From an uncultured Bacilli bacterium (GTDB lineage: Bacteria; Bacillota_I; Bacilli_A; RF39; UBA660): a DNA stretch of 64,000 bases. The position numbers and the translations under genes were made by a program. The notes beneath the pieces were generated by a model. It was not told the DNA's origin. It did no database searches and was given only the letters and a program-made list of their open reading frames with translations. Shown here piece by piece: positions 1 through 11,271 of the stretch (position 1 is its first letter; each line of letters begins with the position of its first letter). The stretch lies in assembly GCA_947628235.1 (NCBI GenBank), contig CANQZC010000003.1:49260-113259 (forward strand), written 5' to 3'.

Positions 1-1
1 G

Positions 2-3000
2 GTTATTAGTGGGGTGACAACTGCAGCAGAAGAAGCTCAACGTAAAATTGTTGAAGATGCTCAAGAAACTCAAGAAAAGGCTCAAACTAATTTAGATTCT
101 ATTGATAATTGGGATCAATTATATCAAAAATATCGCCAAACTGGAGAAGTAACAGAAGAGCTAACTTCTGCCTCTTATGATTTATCTACCACTTTAGGTA
201 TTACAGGCGGTTCAGCATTAACCGCAGCAGAAAATTTTGAAACCCTGGCTCAAAAAATTAAAAAAGCTAGAGATGCTGAATTAGATGCTCAAATAGAAGC
301 ATCTGACAAAATTATTGATGCTAATAAAGATGCATTTACTGGGACTTGGAACAATGGTTCTATACTCAAAGATGTAAAAGATGCTTATTCAAATGTTGCT
401 AAAACTCAAACGAAAGAGTCTCAAGCAATCATAGATTTACAAGATAAAATTTTAGGTGGTGTTGATGAAAAAGATATTTATGCGGTCATTAACGCTATTG
501 AAACCTATAAACAAGCCTTAATAGATTTACAAAACACAGGGACAGATTTTCAAAAAGAACGTGCTACCGCTCAATTAGATGAATTAAATAAAACTTTAGC
601 CAATCAAGCTGAATATCAAACTATTGTTGATGAAACTCAAAAGAAAGCTGAAGCAGCTGCCCAAAACTCGGATTTTCAAGAACAAATTTCTAAAATTACT
701 AATTTACAAGATTTAATAGATGCATATGCTAATAATCCTGCCATTGCAGATTGGTGGCGAAGTGCGACAACAGAAGCTGAAAAGTATGCTTTTATTGCGA
801 AAACCGCAGCAGAAGAACAAGCAAAACTAGCAGATGCAGCTTCGATGTTAGATGAACGTAAGGACCTTTTTGATGCCACTAAATATAAGCAAGCTGATTT
901 AAATGGTGCAACGGTTGATGGAAAATTATTAACTACAGATATTACTGATATATTTGATGATAGCCATATGCAACTTCAAGAGTTTTTAAACAATTTAAAA
1001 GATAGTATCAAAAGTTTACCTGAAGATATGCAAATTAAACTATTGGCTACATTAGATGAAGATGCTTCTTTAGATGAAATTCTTGCTTCCTTAAATGATA
1101 TTGTTAATCAAGCAGAGGATGATGCTAAGATTGCCTTAAGTAAAAGTATCGAAAAAATGAGTGATGCAGATTTTCAAGGAAAAATTGATACTGATGTTGA
1201 CACTGAAGAACTTAAAGATGTTATGGAATATCTTGAAGATAATGTCGATAGTTCAGATAAGGCAGCTAAAGGTCTTGAAGATTACAACGAAGCTATTAAA
1301 GGTGATGTTGATGCTCTTGAAGATTTAGCAGAAGCTCAATTACGATATGATTCTGCAGTAGAAGATTCGGTCGATAATCTGGATGATTGGGAAGATGCTT
1401 TAAATTCTAAAAGCATTAAAAAACGTGCCCAAGCAGTGGAAGAGCTTGAAAATACATATCAAGATTTATTAGATCTAGATCCATCGGTTAATTTAAGTGA
1501 TGATTTTACTGGTAGCATTGATAATCTTAATTTATTAAGAAAAGCAATTAATGGCAGCGAAGAAGCCTATGAAGAATTGCAGAAAAGAGCTGCAAAAGAT
1601 ATATGGATTCAAGCAGGACTTGATCCAATGTCATTTGATTCTGTATGGAAAGATATGCAAGCTATTCTTGATGCGAATTCTTATAATGAAATACCTATTG
1701 GTGCTACATTAGATGATATGCCTTTCTTACAAGGTTTAGCTGAAATGTTATCGGAAGCTGGATTAACTGTATCACAAATTGAAGGCGTTCTAAGTTCGAT
1801 GGGAATTGATGCAACTGTTACTACTGGAGAAGGCACTGCAGTAGATACTACAACAGTTACAGATTTAGTTCCAGAAATTACAACTGAATCTAGGACAGTT
1901 ACTTATCCTATGGGTCCAGGAGAAGAAACTAGTACAACTATTGAAATTCCTACTGTAAGATATAAAACAGTTCCATCATCTATTGATAACACAAAAACTA
2001 TGACGGGATTTGGCTTACAAGTAACCTCATCTGGTAGTGGACAAACTTCTGGTGGTGGAGTTACAGTTACTGAAGCTCGTAAAGTTGGAAATATGGGTGG
2101 GGGTAGTAAATCAAGAGGCACTTCTGCGCGCCCCTCTGGCGGCTCCGGTGGAGGCGGCGGAGGTGGAGGTGGAAAAGGAAAATCTCCGAAGGGCTCTGGC
2201 GGCGGTGGTAGCGGTTCTGGAAAGACATATGAGCCAAAGAAAAAAGATGCTAAAGAAGATGAGATTGATCGTTATGAACGAGTAAACACTCTTCTCAAAG
2301 CTATCGAGGGTGATTTTGATGTAATTGCCGAAGAGCAAGATAGATTAGCTGGATGGAATCAAGTTGATAATATGAATAAGCAAATTGGTTTGTTACAAAG
2401 ACAAATTAGTTTGCATAAAGAAAAACTAGAAATTCAGAAACAAGAAGCAAAAGAATTACAAGATGAATTATCAAGTCAATATGGTATAACATTTGATAAT
2501 GAAGGATTTATTGCTAATTATGCTCAGATACACCAAGGATTAATTGATGAAGTTAACAATTTAATTAATCAATATAATGCTACAGGGACTGAAGAAGGTC
2601 AAGAAGTATTAGAAGAACAAATTGATGCAGCAGAAAAACGCTTAGATAAATTTGCAGATAAATATGAACGATATGATGAGTTGTGGTCAGAAGAACTTCG
2701 AGAAAGCATGAAAGATCTTGAAGATTTAGAAGATCAAATTGAAGATTTACGCATTGAGGCATTTGAGTCATCTACCGAAGCTGTTAATGATATTAAAGAT
2801 TTACAAGAAAGTTTAATTGATTTTAATGCTGTATTTAGTGGATTACGTAAAGGTGATCCATTTAGAGATATGGCAACTTCCGCAGAAAAACTTGTTAATT
2901 ATTTTGATGTAGCTGGAGATCACCTCGATGATTTCTATAATAAATTATATCAGCGTACTAAAGAGCAAAGAGATGCGGCAACTAATGACGCCGCCCGCAA

Positions 3001-5479
3001 TTGGTATGATAAGCAATTAGAAGCTATTACCCAAGCACAGAATGCATTAGGTCAAGGTACTATTGAAGCTCATGGTACTGGTTATCTCGATATGGCTATG
3101 AAAAACATGGAATATATGATGGAACAAATCCAGCAATTCCAAGAAACTGGTTCATCTATGATCTTTGGCGAAGACGAAGGTGACATGTATGAAATAGCTA
3201 GAGATGTATACGAGACTGCCGCGGAATTAATTATGGACTTTGAAGATGAAATTGAAGAACTCCATGATGCTATTCTCGATGCTATTGATGATATTGGTGA
3301 TCGTATAGATGAACGCCGTGAATCTTATGAACAAATTACTGATGAACTAGATCATCAAAGAGAAATATTAGAGCTTCTACGTGGTGATGAAAATTACTAT
3401 GAAATTAATCAACTATTAGATGCACAACAATATAATTACAAGGCTTCTATTGGTGAACTTAATGAACAAATGAAAGTTCTTAAAGATTTACAATCTGGAC
3501 TTGTTGAAAATTCAGAAGAGTGGAAAAAAGTTCAAGAGATGATTGTAGATACTCAAGAAGAATTAAATGATCTTGTTGAAGCATCCTTAGAAGCATTAGC
3601 AGAAAAGTATGAAAATACTGTTTATGCTATTGGTGATAAATGGATTAAAGGTGCATTAGGTACTGATCTTGATTGGATGGAAGAGCAGTGGGAAATGCTT
3701 AACCGCAATGAAGATTATTACCTAGATGAAGTTAATGCTTCTTATGAAGTTGATAAACTAAGACGTCAATATCAGCAACTACTTGATGACGCTGGAAATG
3801 ATCTTAGTATACAACAAAAGATTTCTTCTCAAATGCAAGAACAGCTAACTTACTTGCGGGAGAAGGAAAAACTTTCTGAATATGATGTAGCTTATGCTCA
3901 AGCACAGTTAGAAATCTTACAAAAACAGATTGCTCTTGAAGAAGCTCAACGTAATAAGGCACAGCTCAAATTACGTAGAGATAGTCAAGGTAATTACAAC
4001 TATGTATATACTGCCAATCCAGAAGATCAAGAAGAAGCTGGTCAAGACTTGGCAAATGCTCAAAATAATGCTTATAATCTAAGTAAAGAGCAAATGCGGC
4101 AGACACAGGAAGATTCACTTTCTGCTCTACAGGACGCCCGCAGTTTAATTGATGATATTTGGACAAATGCTAATTTAACTCTCGAAGAAAAACAACAACG
4201 TACTCGTGAAGTTATTGATAGTTTAAATGAATATCTAGCGGGAACTTCTGAACAGCTTGCTACTTCTGAAAAGAATATTATTAATGATTTCTTAGGAATG
4301 TGTGAGTTATTACTAGATGAAAATCTTGGTAATACAGAATTTGTACGGGATCGCCTAAGCGATGTTCGTCAAGAAATTATTGATGGCAACTTAGCTGCCT
4401 TTGATGAAATTGATACTCGTTATGACGATAGTTTAACTCACTGGTTATATGATATTGATGAATTTACCGCTAGTTCAGAGTCGATGTTCCAAGATCTAAT
4501 TGCAAATGCAGAAGATTATGCGGCCGCCACAGATGAGGTTGCCGCGCTTGTGGAACAAAACTTTGATACTATCACTGATGCGGTGAATCGTGCTAAAGAT
4601 GCTACCGATGATCTTGCTAACAGTCAAGCGGACTTTATTCAACAGTTAAAATCTGATGCTGGTGTAATTCAAAATTATGAAAGCACTATGCAAGGATATA
4701 TTAATAAATTGTCTGATGCTTCTAATCAAATGCGTGCTTATCAAGAGCATGTAAATGATTTACAGAATCAGATTGTTGATAAAGACCGCGAGATTGCTGA
4801 AAAAGATACTACCATTCAATACTACGAAAATGGTGGAAATAATGGTGGCGGCGGAGGTGGCGGCAATGCTGGTGGCGGTGGAGGCGGTATGGACACCGGC
4901 CAAATTGCTGAAGGTATTGCTGGTAACATCTGGACTTTTGGTAGTTGGGGTGATGATCCTTATCGTTTGAATCTAATGATTCAAAAGTTCGGTCCAGACC
5001 AAGGTCGTGCTATCCATGATGCTGTACAATCTCTGTTCAATGGTCATCCTGCTTATGGTTATCAATATAATCCAAGCAAGTGGGCATCTGAAGGTTACGG
5101 TTATTATTCACAATTCGGCCCTGATAGATTTGATACAGGTGGTTATACTGGTGATTGGGGTAGTGAAAATGGCAAACTTGCTATGCTTCACTCCAAAGAG
5201 TTAGTTCTAAATGATACAGATACTCAAAATATCCTTGCGGCGGTTTCCGCAGTAAGAGATATGGCTTTATTATTACGAACTGGTGCTCTTGCTGGTATTA
5301 CTTCTCAATTTGCGGGAGCTGGGTATGCGGTAACACGAGACAGCTCGAGTGTTGAACAAAATGTTCATATCACCGCAGAATTTCCTAATGTGTCTGATTC
5401 AAGAGAAATTGAAGAAGCATTGCTTGGTCTTAATGATCGAGCCTTCCAATATGCCAATCGTGCTTCTCTTGGACATTAG
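2..5479 (+). CDS. Tail tape measure protein (5' end outside window)
   Basis: The reading frame is open from base 2, so the gene starts upstream; the GTG at 14 is only an internal candidate. At least 1825 residues are visible, mostly acidic, heptad-rich coiled coil, as expected of the protein that spans the tail lumen and sets tail length. Two glycine-rich segments break the helices, at about residues 695-740 and 1607-1627. The C-terminus carries the signature FDTGGYTGDWG followed by GKLAMLHSKELVLN, a segment that recurs at the C-terminus of Firmicutes phage tape measure proteins. The gene precedes the baseplate and fibre genes, the usual late order, and is followed by a terminator. Function is from family knowledge and context; no lytic domain was recognised in the visible part. 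Confidence 0.88.
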   Translation, partial: VISGVTTAAEEAQRKIVEDAQETQEKAQTNLDSIDNWDQLYQKYRQTGEVTEELTSASYDLSTTLGITGGSALTAAENFETLAQKIKKARDAELDAQIEASDKIIDANKDAFTGTWNNGSILKDVKDAYSNVAKTQTKESQAIIDLQDKILGGVDEKDIYAVINAIETYKQALIDLQNTGTDFQKERATAQLDELNKTLANQAEYQTIVDETQKKAEAAAQNSDFQEQISKITNLQDLIDAYANNPAIADWWRSATTEAEKYAFIAKTAAEEQAKLADAASMLDERKDLFDATKYKQADLNGATVDGKLLTTDITDIFDDSHMQLQEFLNNLKDSIKSLPEDMQIKLLATLDEDASLDEILASLNDIVNQAEDDAKIALSKSIEKMSDADFQGKIDTDVDTEELKDVMEYLEDNVDSSDKAAKGLEDYNEAIKGDVDALEDLAEAQLRYDSAVEDSVDNLDDWEDALNSKSIKKRAQAVEELENTYQDLLDLDPSVNLSDDFTGSIDNLNLLRKAINGSEEAYEELQKRAAKDIWIQAGLDPMSFDSVWKDMQAILDANSYNEIPIGATLDDMPFLQGLAEMLSEAGLTVSQIEGVLSSMGIDATVTTGEGTAVDTTTVTDLVPEITTESRTVTYPMGPGEETSTTIEIPTVRYKTVPSSIDNTKTMTGFGLQVTSSGSGQTSGGGVTVTEARKVGNMGGGSKSRGTSARPSGGSGGGGGGGGGKGKSPKGSGGGGSGSGKTYEPKKKDAKEDEIDRYERVNTLLKAIEGDFDVIAEEQDRLAGWNQVDNMNKQIGLLQRQISLHKEKLEIQKQEAKELQDELSSQYGITFDNEGFIANYAQIHQGLIDEVNNLINQYNATGTEEGQEVLEEQIDAAEKRLDKFADKYERYDELWSEELRESMKDLEDLEDQIEDLRIEAFESSTEAVNDIKDLQESLIDFNAVFSGLRKGDPFRDMATSAEKLVNYFDVAGDHLDDFYNKLYQRTKEQRDAATNDAARNWYDKQLEAITQAQNALGQGTIEAHGTGYLDMAMKNMEYMMEQIQQFQETGSSMIFGEDEGDMYEIARDVYETAAELIMDFEDEIEELHDAILDAIDDIGDRIDERRESYEQITDELDHQREILELLRGDENYYEINQLLDAQQYNYKASIGELNEQMKVLKDLQSGLVENSEEWKKVQEMIVDTQEELNDLVEASLEALAEKYENTVYAIGDKWIKGALGTDLDWMEEQWEMLNRNEDYYLDEVNASYEVDKLRRQYQQLLDDAGNDLSIQQKISSQMQEQLTYLREKEKLSEYDVAYAQAQLEILQKQIALEEAQRNKAQLKLRRDSQGNYNYVYTANPEDQEEAGQDLANAQNNAYNLSKEQMRQTQEDSLSALQDARSLIDDIWTNANLTLEEKQQRTREVIDSLNEYLAGTSEQLATSEKNIINDFLGMCELLLDENLGNTEFVRDRLSDVRQEIIDGNLAAFDEIDTRYDDSLTHWLYDIDEFTASSESMFQDLIANAEDYAAATDEVAALVEQNFDTITDAVNRAKDATDDLANSQADFIQQLKSDAGVIQNYESTMQGYINKLSDASNQMRAYQEHVNDLQNQIVDKDREIAEKDTTIQYYENGGNNGGGGGGGNAGGGGGGMDTGQIAEGIAGNIWTFGSWGDDPYRLNLMIQKFGPDQGRAIHDAVQSLFNGHPAYGYQYNPSKWASEGYGYYSQFGPDRFDTGGYTGDWGSENGKLAMLHSKELVLNDTDTQNILAAVSAVRDMALLLRTGALAGITSQFAGAGYAVTRDSSSVEQNVHITAEFPNVSDSREIEEALLGLNDRAFQYANRASLGH

Positions 5480-5548
5480 GGCAAAATCCAATAATTTTCC
5501 TATTTTCATTTTCATATATATATGAGTATGTGAAAAAAGGAATGTTTT

Positions 5549-5587
5549 AGGGAGAGTATTTTCATATACTCTCCCTATTTTTGTTTT
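5549..5587 (+). terminator. Rho-independent terminator after tape measure gene
   Basis: An 11-bp perfect stem (AGGGAGAGTAT, 5549-5559, pairing with 5566-5576) has a 6-base loop and is followed by a T-rich tract. It separates the tape measure gene from the next tail gene. Confidence 0.85.
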
Positions 5588-5605
5588 TAAGGAAGAGGTG
5601 GTAAA

Positions 5606-8600
5606 GTGCCAGAAAGAAATCAGATTCAAGAATCTGTATTAAAAGCTATTGATTCTTTGGTAAATGACCGCCTAAATAGATATGCAACAGATAAGACAAT
5701 TACAGGTGTTATTGTTAAATGTAATAATAGTTTAACAGGTGAATATACTGTCAATTATCAGGGTGGCAATTTAATTGCATTTGCGGATGAAGGTGTTGCG
5801 TATAGCAAAAGCACTTCTGTATATGTTTTAGTACCAGAAGGTAACTTTAGTAATAAAAAAATTATTCTTGGAAAAGCATCAACTATCGAGGATGATCAAA
5901 ATATTACTTTTGTGTCTTCTATGGTAAGCGATTATAATCCCGTCGGCCGCAATACGTTAACAACTAAAGAGGGTTTTTCTAACTTTGGTTTACACAGTTA
6001 TTTGCGGGAAGATTATTATTTAATTTATGATTATGATAATCAAGAAAACAGCGCAGTTGATTTCAATGTTGAAGAGTTTCAGAATTATCTTAAAGAATCT
6101 GAAGCAATAATGATTGAAGCTAGCTTCCGCACTAGATTACCAGTAGCTCATAGAAATACTAAAACTGGTATATATGGATTACAATTTGTCTTAGCTTTTA
6201 AAGATAGATCAACAGACGAAGAAGTATATAAGACTTGGTCTTATGTGCTAGATACTAATAGTATGACTGGTAATCCTTATGCTTATAATAATTGGGCTGA
6301 TCAGTATGCTATCTTTCCAATAGATATACCAAATTTCTCTCATATTCAATCTATTATGTTCTATTCACAAGGTTTTGTAGAACAAGATGATCTAGCTAAC
6401 GATGCTTTAACTGGAGCAGACATTTGGTGTAAAGAACTAGAGATACATGGATTAAGAAAGATTACTGCGATCAATGGAGATTATTCATTACGTATCTCTA
6501 CGCCGCATGGTGCTACTTTTAGAACTTCTACTCCTAATGAATCGTTAGATGTTATAGCGGAAACTCGTTATCAAAATGTAATATCTGACGGTTGGATGTT
6601 CTATTGGTTTAGACAAGATGCGCGAGTAACGACCGCATCTAACAATTATAAAATGTATGGTGGTACAGGTTGGGCAAGTTTAGAAGCTGATAAAGGTACT
6701 ACTAAAACAATTACATTGTATGAACGAGAAAATAGGGCTTTTGAAAACAAATATCTTTGCGTAGCTGTATATAAAGAAGAAATTATTCTTAAAGAATATT
6801 TTACTTTATATAATGATACCGCCCGCAGAGAACTTGAAATTGTTTCTAATTTGGGAAATAAATTTAGCTTTGATCGTGGTACTCCTACTCTTACTTGTCA
6901 AATAGATGGTAAACAAAGTGATTTTGATGCGGATAGTGCTACACATCGTCCTGATTCATGGTTTACCTTCGTATGGAGTAAGATAGATGCTTATGGTCAG
7001 GTTAGTACATTTGATAAGACAAAAGAAGAATTACAAAAAGAATATGACGATGCTCTAGTAGGTAATGCAGGCTATATGGAGCTAAGCGCCTTAAAAAATC
7101 AAATTATGTTGATGGAAGGTGTTGAGTTCAACCGCAATGTATTAACTTATCCTGTGCGGAGTATCGAAAATACTACGACATTTAGATGTTCAGTATATTT
7201 AAAAGATAGAGAAGATGAAGAGTCTTACTCTATTGGTTCTGCTGATATTGTTTTACAGAATGAGAATGCGGCTATTCCAAGCGATTACTATATTTTAATT
7301 GAAAATGGAGATCAGGTTTTTCAATATAGTGAATCTGGTGTAACTCCTGCAAGTGATCGTTATCGAGACCCGCAAGATATTTTACCTTTACAATGTCATT
7401 TTTATGATCCTGCTGGATTAGAAGTTAATAATAATACTTATGAAGTTAAATGGTTAGTACCATTAGAAGGAACACTTCTAGTACCTCCTGCGTCTCTTCA
7501 TTTGAATCCTTCTACTGGTAAGATAGAATGGTTCTTAGAAAAGATTTATCCTACAGAGATTGCAGAGAACTTTGATTATCAAGCATTAAATAATCAAATT
7601 ACATGTATAGTTAATTATAACGGCCAAGAGTATACAAAAGATACCAGATTTTCTTTTGTAAAAATTGGCGATAATGGTACTAATGGTACTGATATTGCAG
7701 TTAAAATTTCACCAACAAGTGAATCAAATATTTTAGATAAAGATTTACTTACTCTTTGGATGCACAATAATGATACGTTCTGGAATACTGGTCAAGCTAT
7801 TAATGAAAAAGTATTAGACTTTGATATTTATCAAAGAGAACAAAAACTACTTCCTAATACTGTTACATGGACAATAGCTGGTAGTACAAGTTCTATTCTT
7901 GTTACTAATATGTATGAGGGTGAAGATGGCCGCGATGGAGTGCGACTGGCTGTCACAGGCAATGCAAGAGCTCAGCGAAATCAGATTGTAAAAGGACAGA
8001 CTACATTAGAAGTAACTTTACAAGGTAACGATGATGGAGTATCAGATATTCAAAGAAATAGAACTACTTACTATGGTTTCTATGGTATTCCTATTATTAA
8101 ATCTTACGCAGGAGTAACATATCCTCTACATATTGATAATAAATATACATTGAAACAAATTGTATATAATGCGGATGGCCGCAATCCATTATATAATAAG
8201 AATCAAGGTGTGAAGATTCGATATGATGGGGCAGACGCCGCAAATAAGATGATTACTTTTCAGGCTCTTGGTGGAGAGTATGAAAATGTTGCGGGAGATG
8301 GTAATACTTGTGCATTTAAATTGATGCAAAATCGTGATGATTATAAAGATAGTGATCTAGTAAGTGGGCAACTTACATTGCGATTTGATGAAAATGGAGA
8401 ATGCTTAGTTTATATTCTTCCTGAAGATGTTTATAGTGGATTATACACAAATAATCTTGTTCATGGTTCAATTTATTCAAGCGGTCAACTAGAAGCTGAA
8501 TTTTGGGTACCTATTCACATGCAGCTTAATACAGTTGGATTAGCTTCATTAAATGCGTGGGATGGTAATCATATTGAGATCAACGAAGAAGATAATTATA

Positions 8601-10744
8601 TCTTAGCTCCACAGGTAGGTGCGGGTGAAAAAGATAAAGACAACAGATTTAGTGGCGTAGTAATCGGTAAGGCACAAACTTACGATCAGAAGAGTGCTTC
8701 ACTAGGTCTGTTAGGATATAGCCATGGAAAACAATCTATTTTCTTAGATGCTATGACTGGCAATGCTATATTTGGTCTTACAGAGGATGATGCTCTTGAT
8801 CCAAACAATCCATTAACAGAGGGCCGCATTGAACTTATTCCAGGTGGCGTAAGTTCTATTGCAAGATGGAAGATTGACAGTAGATCTTTTTATAATGTTG
8901 TTGATGGAAATATTGGTTCAGAATATAGCGATGCTCCAACAGGAGCACAAAGAAGTATTCCGCATGACAAACAAGGGGTTTTATTAAACGCTGATCCCGC
9001 GTACTTATCAATTAAGGGCCGTTTACTTACTGCCCGAGATGTTGATCCTAATGCGGCAAATACTATTGTTGAACCTGGAGACGCATTAGAATTACAACTT
9101 GATCCTAATGATATGTCTATTTTTACTATTTATAGACATTTTAAACAAGGTGATAGATGGTATCGTAAGCCATTAGTAGGTATTAATGGTATTGGTCAAT
9201 TTTATGCTAATACTCTTGAAATGCCACTGGGTAATTCTAGTTCGTCTACTCAAACCACTGCTCTTACTATTGGATATATTGGGGCATTTGGAGTAAAAGC
9301 TGCTGCTGGTCTGTTTGCGGGAGCTAATATAGATATTAATGGTGTGTCATTATTTAAGATGTTTACTGATGTAGGTGATACTCGTGGAGGGACATTATAT
9401 TTAAGTGGTTCTAACAACGTTAATAATGAATATGTAAGACCTATGTCATTACATGGTGATACTATTTCATTATATGCAGGAGTTAGTTCAGCTGATAGGA
9501 CTTCTCCAAATAGTGTTATAGTACAGAGAAATGAAGTAGACTTAGATGTTAATGGCGGGATTCAACTTCATCTGTTGGGAATAGGTGAAAGTACATTAAT
9601 AACAAAAGCGTTTAAACGTAATATTAATGGTAACTATACGAATACTATTACTGGAACAGAAGATACTACTGTTAAAGGAAATGTGACTAAATTATATGGT
9701 CATAGTTACACAAGAACAGTTGGTATGGAAGGTACTGGTAATACTGCTATTACTACTCATGGTACTCATACTGAAACAGTAGACAAAGATGTTACTTTTA
9801 CTTTTGGTGGTAAAGAAACAAGAACCATTACCGGTAATCTTTTAGTTAATACAGCATCTGCCGCGGATGGCTTTACTATAGAAGCAAGTAATGGCTCTTT
9901 TGGTCATATGAAACTTGGTTCTCGTGACAGTGGTAATCAGGCTTTCTTAGATTTAAAGCGTGGTAATGCCCGTACAGAATTAAGAAGTCACTATGGTTTA
10001 AATATTTATGCAGCCGCTACAGGTGGTATGAATAGTACTGGCAATGGCATTGAAATGGTTGCTGGTAATAATGGACAAATTAGATTGTCTAGTACAACTG
10101 GTAGTTCTCCAAGTAATGTTAATGAAGTAATGTTATCATTACTCTCACAAAATGGTAACACAGGTGACTGGAAATTAAGTAGTCCACAACACGGTAGTAT
10201 TATTAGTGATGGTAATATTAATATTGGAGGTATTGGAATTCGAGCTGGCGTTCATGCTACGCCCGGTTTTGCTTCTCCATGGATTTTAGCCGATGGTGCT
10301 ATTAATGGTACTAATAATGTAGGATTATTAGTAGGCCAAAATGCTCATGTTAACGGACATATTTTTTCTCAAACATTGGTTGATACAGGAGTAAGAAGTG
10401 ATGCTTCTGTAACACAGTGGATTATTGACCATAATAAATGGGCCGGTGATTTAGAGAAAAAAGTTATAGATGCGCTTGATAGAGTTGGTAAACTAGAGGG
10501 ACGTATGACAACAGCCGAGAATAATATTAGTGCTGCACAACAAACAGCCAATAATGCTCTTAATGTTGCTAATAGTAAAGCTGATGCAAACCACAGCCAC
10601 AGTGGATACGCAAGTAGTAGTCATGCTCACAATGTCTACTATAGTATTATGCGTGCTAACTCTGGCGTCGGTATTAATAACGCATCAATTAATAGTGTCG
10701 GTAGTAGCGGTCATCATTCTGCTAGAACAAGTGGACCTGCATAA
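5606..10744 (+). CDS. Large tail/baseplate structural protein
   Basis: 1712 residues from a GTG start behind AGGAAGAGG. The first 90 residues look like a compact beta (OB-like) domain, the middle is beta-rich, and a short collagen-like GDNGTNGTD stretch sits near residue 690. Residues 970-1110 contain a segment (SHGKQSIFLDAMTGNAIFG) of a kind seen in long phage tail proteins. The last 90 residues are a coiled coil (KLEGRMTTAENNISAAQQ) followed by HSHSGYASSSHAH, a His-x-His pattern typical of metal-binding tail-fibre tips. Its position after the tape measure gene suggests a central baseplate or tail-tip fibre. The exact family was not recognised; structural role is inference from size, composition and context. 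Confidence 0.65.
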   Translation: MPERNQIQESVLKAIDSLVNDRLNRYATDKTITGVIVKCNNSLTGEYTVNYQGGNLIAFADEGVAYSKSTSVYVLVPEGNFSNKKIILGKASTIEDDQNITFVSSMVSDYNPVGRNTLTTKEGFSNFGLHSYLREDYYLIYDYDNQENSAVDFNVEEFQNYLKESEAIMIEASFRTRLPVAHRNTKTGIYGLQFVLAFKDRSTDEEVYKTWSYVLDTNSMTGNPYAYNNWADQYAIFPIDIPNFSHIQSIMFYSQGFVEQDDLANDALTGADIWCKELEIHGLRKITAINGDYSLRISTPHGATFRTSTPNESLDVIAETRYQNVISDGWMFYWFRQDARVTTASNNYKMYGGTGWASLEADKGTTKTITLYERENRAFENKYLCVAVYKEEIILKEYFTLYNDTARRELEIVSNLGNKFSFDRGTPTLTCQIDGKQSDFDADSATHRPDSWFTFVWSKIDAYGQVSTFDKTKEELQKEYDDALVGNAGYMELSALKNQIMLMEGVEFNRNVLTYPVRSIENTTTFRCSVYLKDREDEESYSIGSADIVLQNENAAIPSDYYILIENGDQVFQYSESGVTPASDRYRDPQDILPLQCHFYDPAGLEVNNNTYEVKWLVPLEGTLLVPPASLHLNPSTGKIEWFLEKIYPTEIAENFDYQALNNQITCIVNYNGQEYTKDTRFSFVKIGDNGTNGTDIAVKISPTSESNILDKDLLTLWMHNNDTFWNTGQAINEKVLDFDIYQREQKLLPNTVTWTIAGSTSSILVTNMYEGEDGRDGVRLAVTGNARAQRNQIVKGQTTLEVTLQGNDDGVSDIQRNRTTYYGFYGIPIIKSYAGVTYPLHIDNKYTLKQIVYNADGRNPLYNKNQGVKIRYDGADAANKMITFQALGGEYENVAGDGNTCAFKLMQNRDDYKDSDLVSGQLTLRFDENGECLVYILPEDVYSGLYTNNLVHGSIYSSGQLEAEFWVPIHMQLNTVGLASLNAWDGNHIEINEEDNYILAPQVGAGEKDKDNRFSGVVIGKAQTYDQKSASLGLLGYSHGKQSIFLDAMTGNAIFGLTEDDALDPNNPLTEGRIELIPGGVSSIARWKIDSRSFYNVVDGNIGSEYSDAPTGAQRSIPHDKQGVLLNADPAYLSIKGRLLTARDVDPNAANTIVEPGDALELQLDPNDMSIFTIYRHFKQGDRWYRKPLVGINGIGQFYANTLEMPLGNSSSSTQTTALTIGYIGAFGVKAAAGLFAGANIDINGVSLFKMFTDVGDTRGGTLYLSGSNNVNNEYVRPMSLHGDTISLYAGVSSADRTSPNSVIVQRNEVDLDVNGGIQLHLLGIGESTLITKAFKRNINGNYTNTITGTEDTTVKGNVTKLYGHSYTRTVGMEGTGNTAITTHGTHTETVDKDVTFTFGGKETRTITGNLLVNTASAADGFTIEASNGSFGHMKLGSRDSGNQAFLDLKRGNARTELRSHYGLNIYAAATGGMNSTGNGIEMVAGNNGQIRLSSTTGSSPSNVNEVMLSLLSQNGNTGDWKLSSPQHGSIISDGNINIGGIGIRAGVHATPGFASPWILADGAINGTNNVGLLVGQNAHVNGHIFSQTLVDTGVRSDASVTQWIIDHNKWAGDLEKKVIDALDRVGKLEGRMTTAENNISAAQQTANNALNVANSKADANHSHSGYASSSHAHNVYYSIMRANSGVGINNASINSVGSSGHHSARTSGPA

Positions 10745-10764
10745 AAGAGATACAAGGAGACATA

Positions 10765-10986
10765 ATGAACGAAATTCAATTAAGAACGCAGCTTAGAGCT
10801 ACGTTAATGAATCAAGTAGAACAGATCATGGCAGGGAATAATATCTCTGCCATGATGATGGAAGATGCACTAGTATATGTGCTCAATACTATAAAAGATT
10901 TAACCTTACAAGACTATGTTAGTGCTAATATCCAAAAGGAACAAGAAGCACTTGAACAGGTAGAAGAGGTTGACGAAGGAGAATAA
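10765..10986 (+). CDS. Small hypothetical protein in tail cluster
   Basis: 73 residues, ATG start with AAGGAGA eight bases upstream. The protein is predicted helical with a very acidic C-terminus (EEVDEGE) and no Cys, signal peptide or membrane segment. It is 20 bases behind the large tail protein and 3 bases ahead of the next small gene, so it is part of the late operon. No family recognised; a small adaptor or chaperone is possible but unproven. Confidence 0.7.
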   Translation: MNEIQLRTQLRATLMNQVEQIMAGNNISAMMMEDALVYVLNTIKDLTLQDYVSANIQKEQEALEQVEEVDEGE

Positions 10987-10989
10987 GGT

Positions 10990-11256
10990 ATGCCTGATAA
11001 AGTAACACGCACTTATATAAAAGATGTTGCGGAAAAGCAAGATACCGGTGTAATGGGGCAAACTCTTGATATAGGCGTTCCATTTGAAAATGTCTTCGAT
11101 CAGCGTTTAGATAAAAATGGCTACAATCTAGCTCAATTCTTTGATAACTACATGGACTTTATTACTAGTGCATATTTTATGTACTATGGCGCGGAAGAGC
11201 CAACAAATTCCCATATAAAAATTTGGATTGATACATCTAAAACAAATCAAGATTAG
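10990..11256 (+). CDS. Small hypothetical protein in tail cluster
   Basis: 88 residues, starting 3 bases after the previous stop. Soluble, with aromatic residues in the centre (NYMDFITSAYFMYYG), no signal peptide or membrane segment. It sits between two large tail genes and is followed by an AGGAGGGGAG ribosome site for the next gene. No recognised family. Confidence 0.7.
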   Translation: MPDKVTRTYIKDVAEKQDTGVMGQTLDIGVPFENVFDQRLDKNGYNLAQFFDNYMDFITSAYFMYYGAEEPTNSHIKIWIDTSKTNQD

Positions 11257-11271
11257 TAAGGAGGGGAGAAT

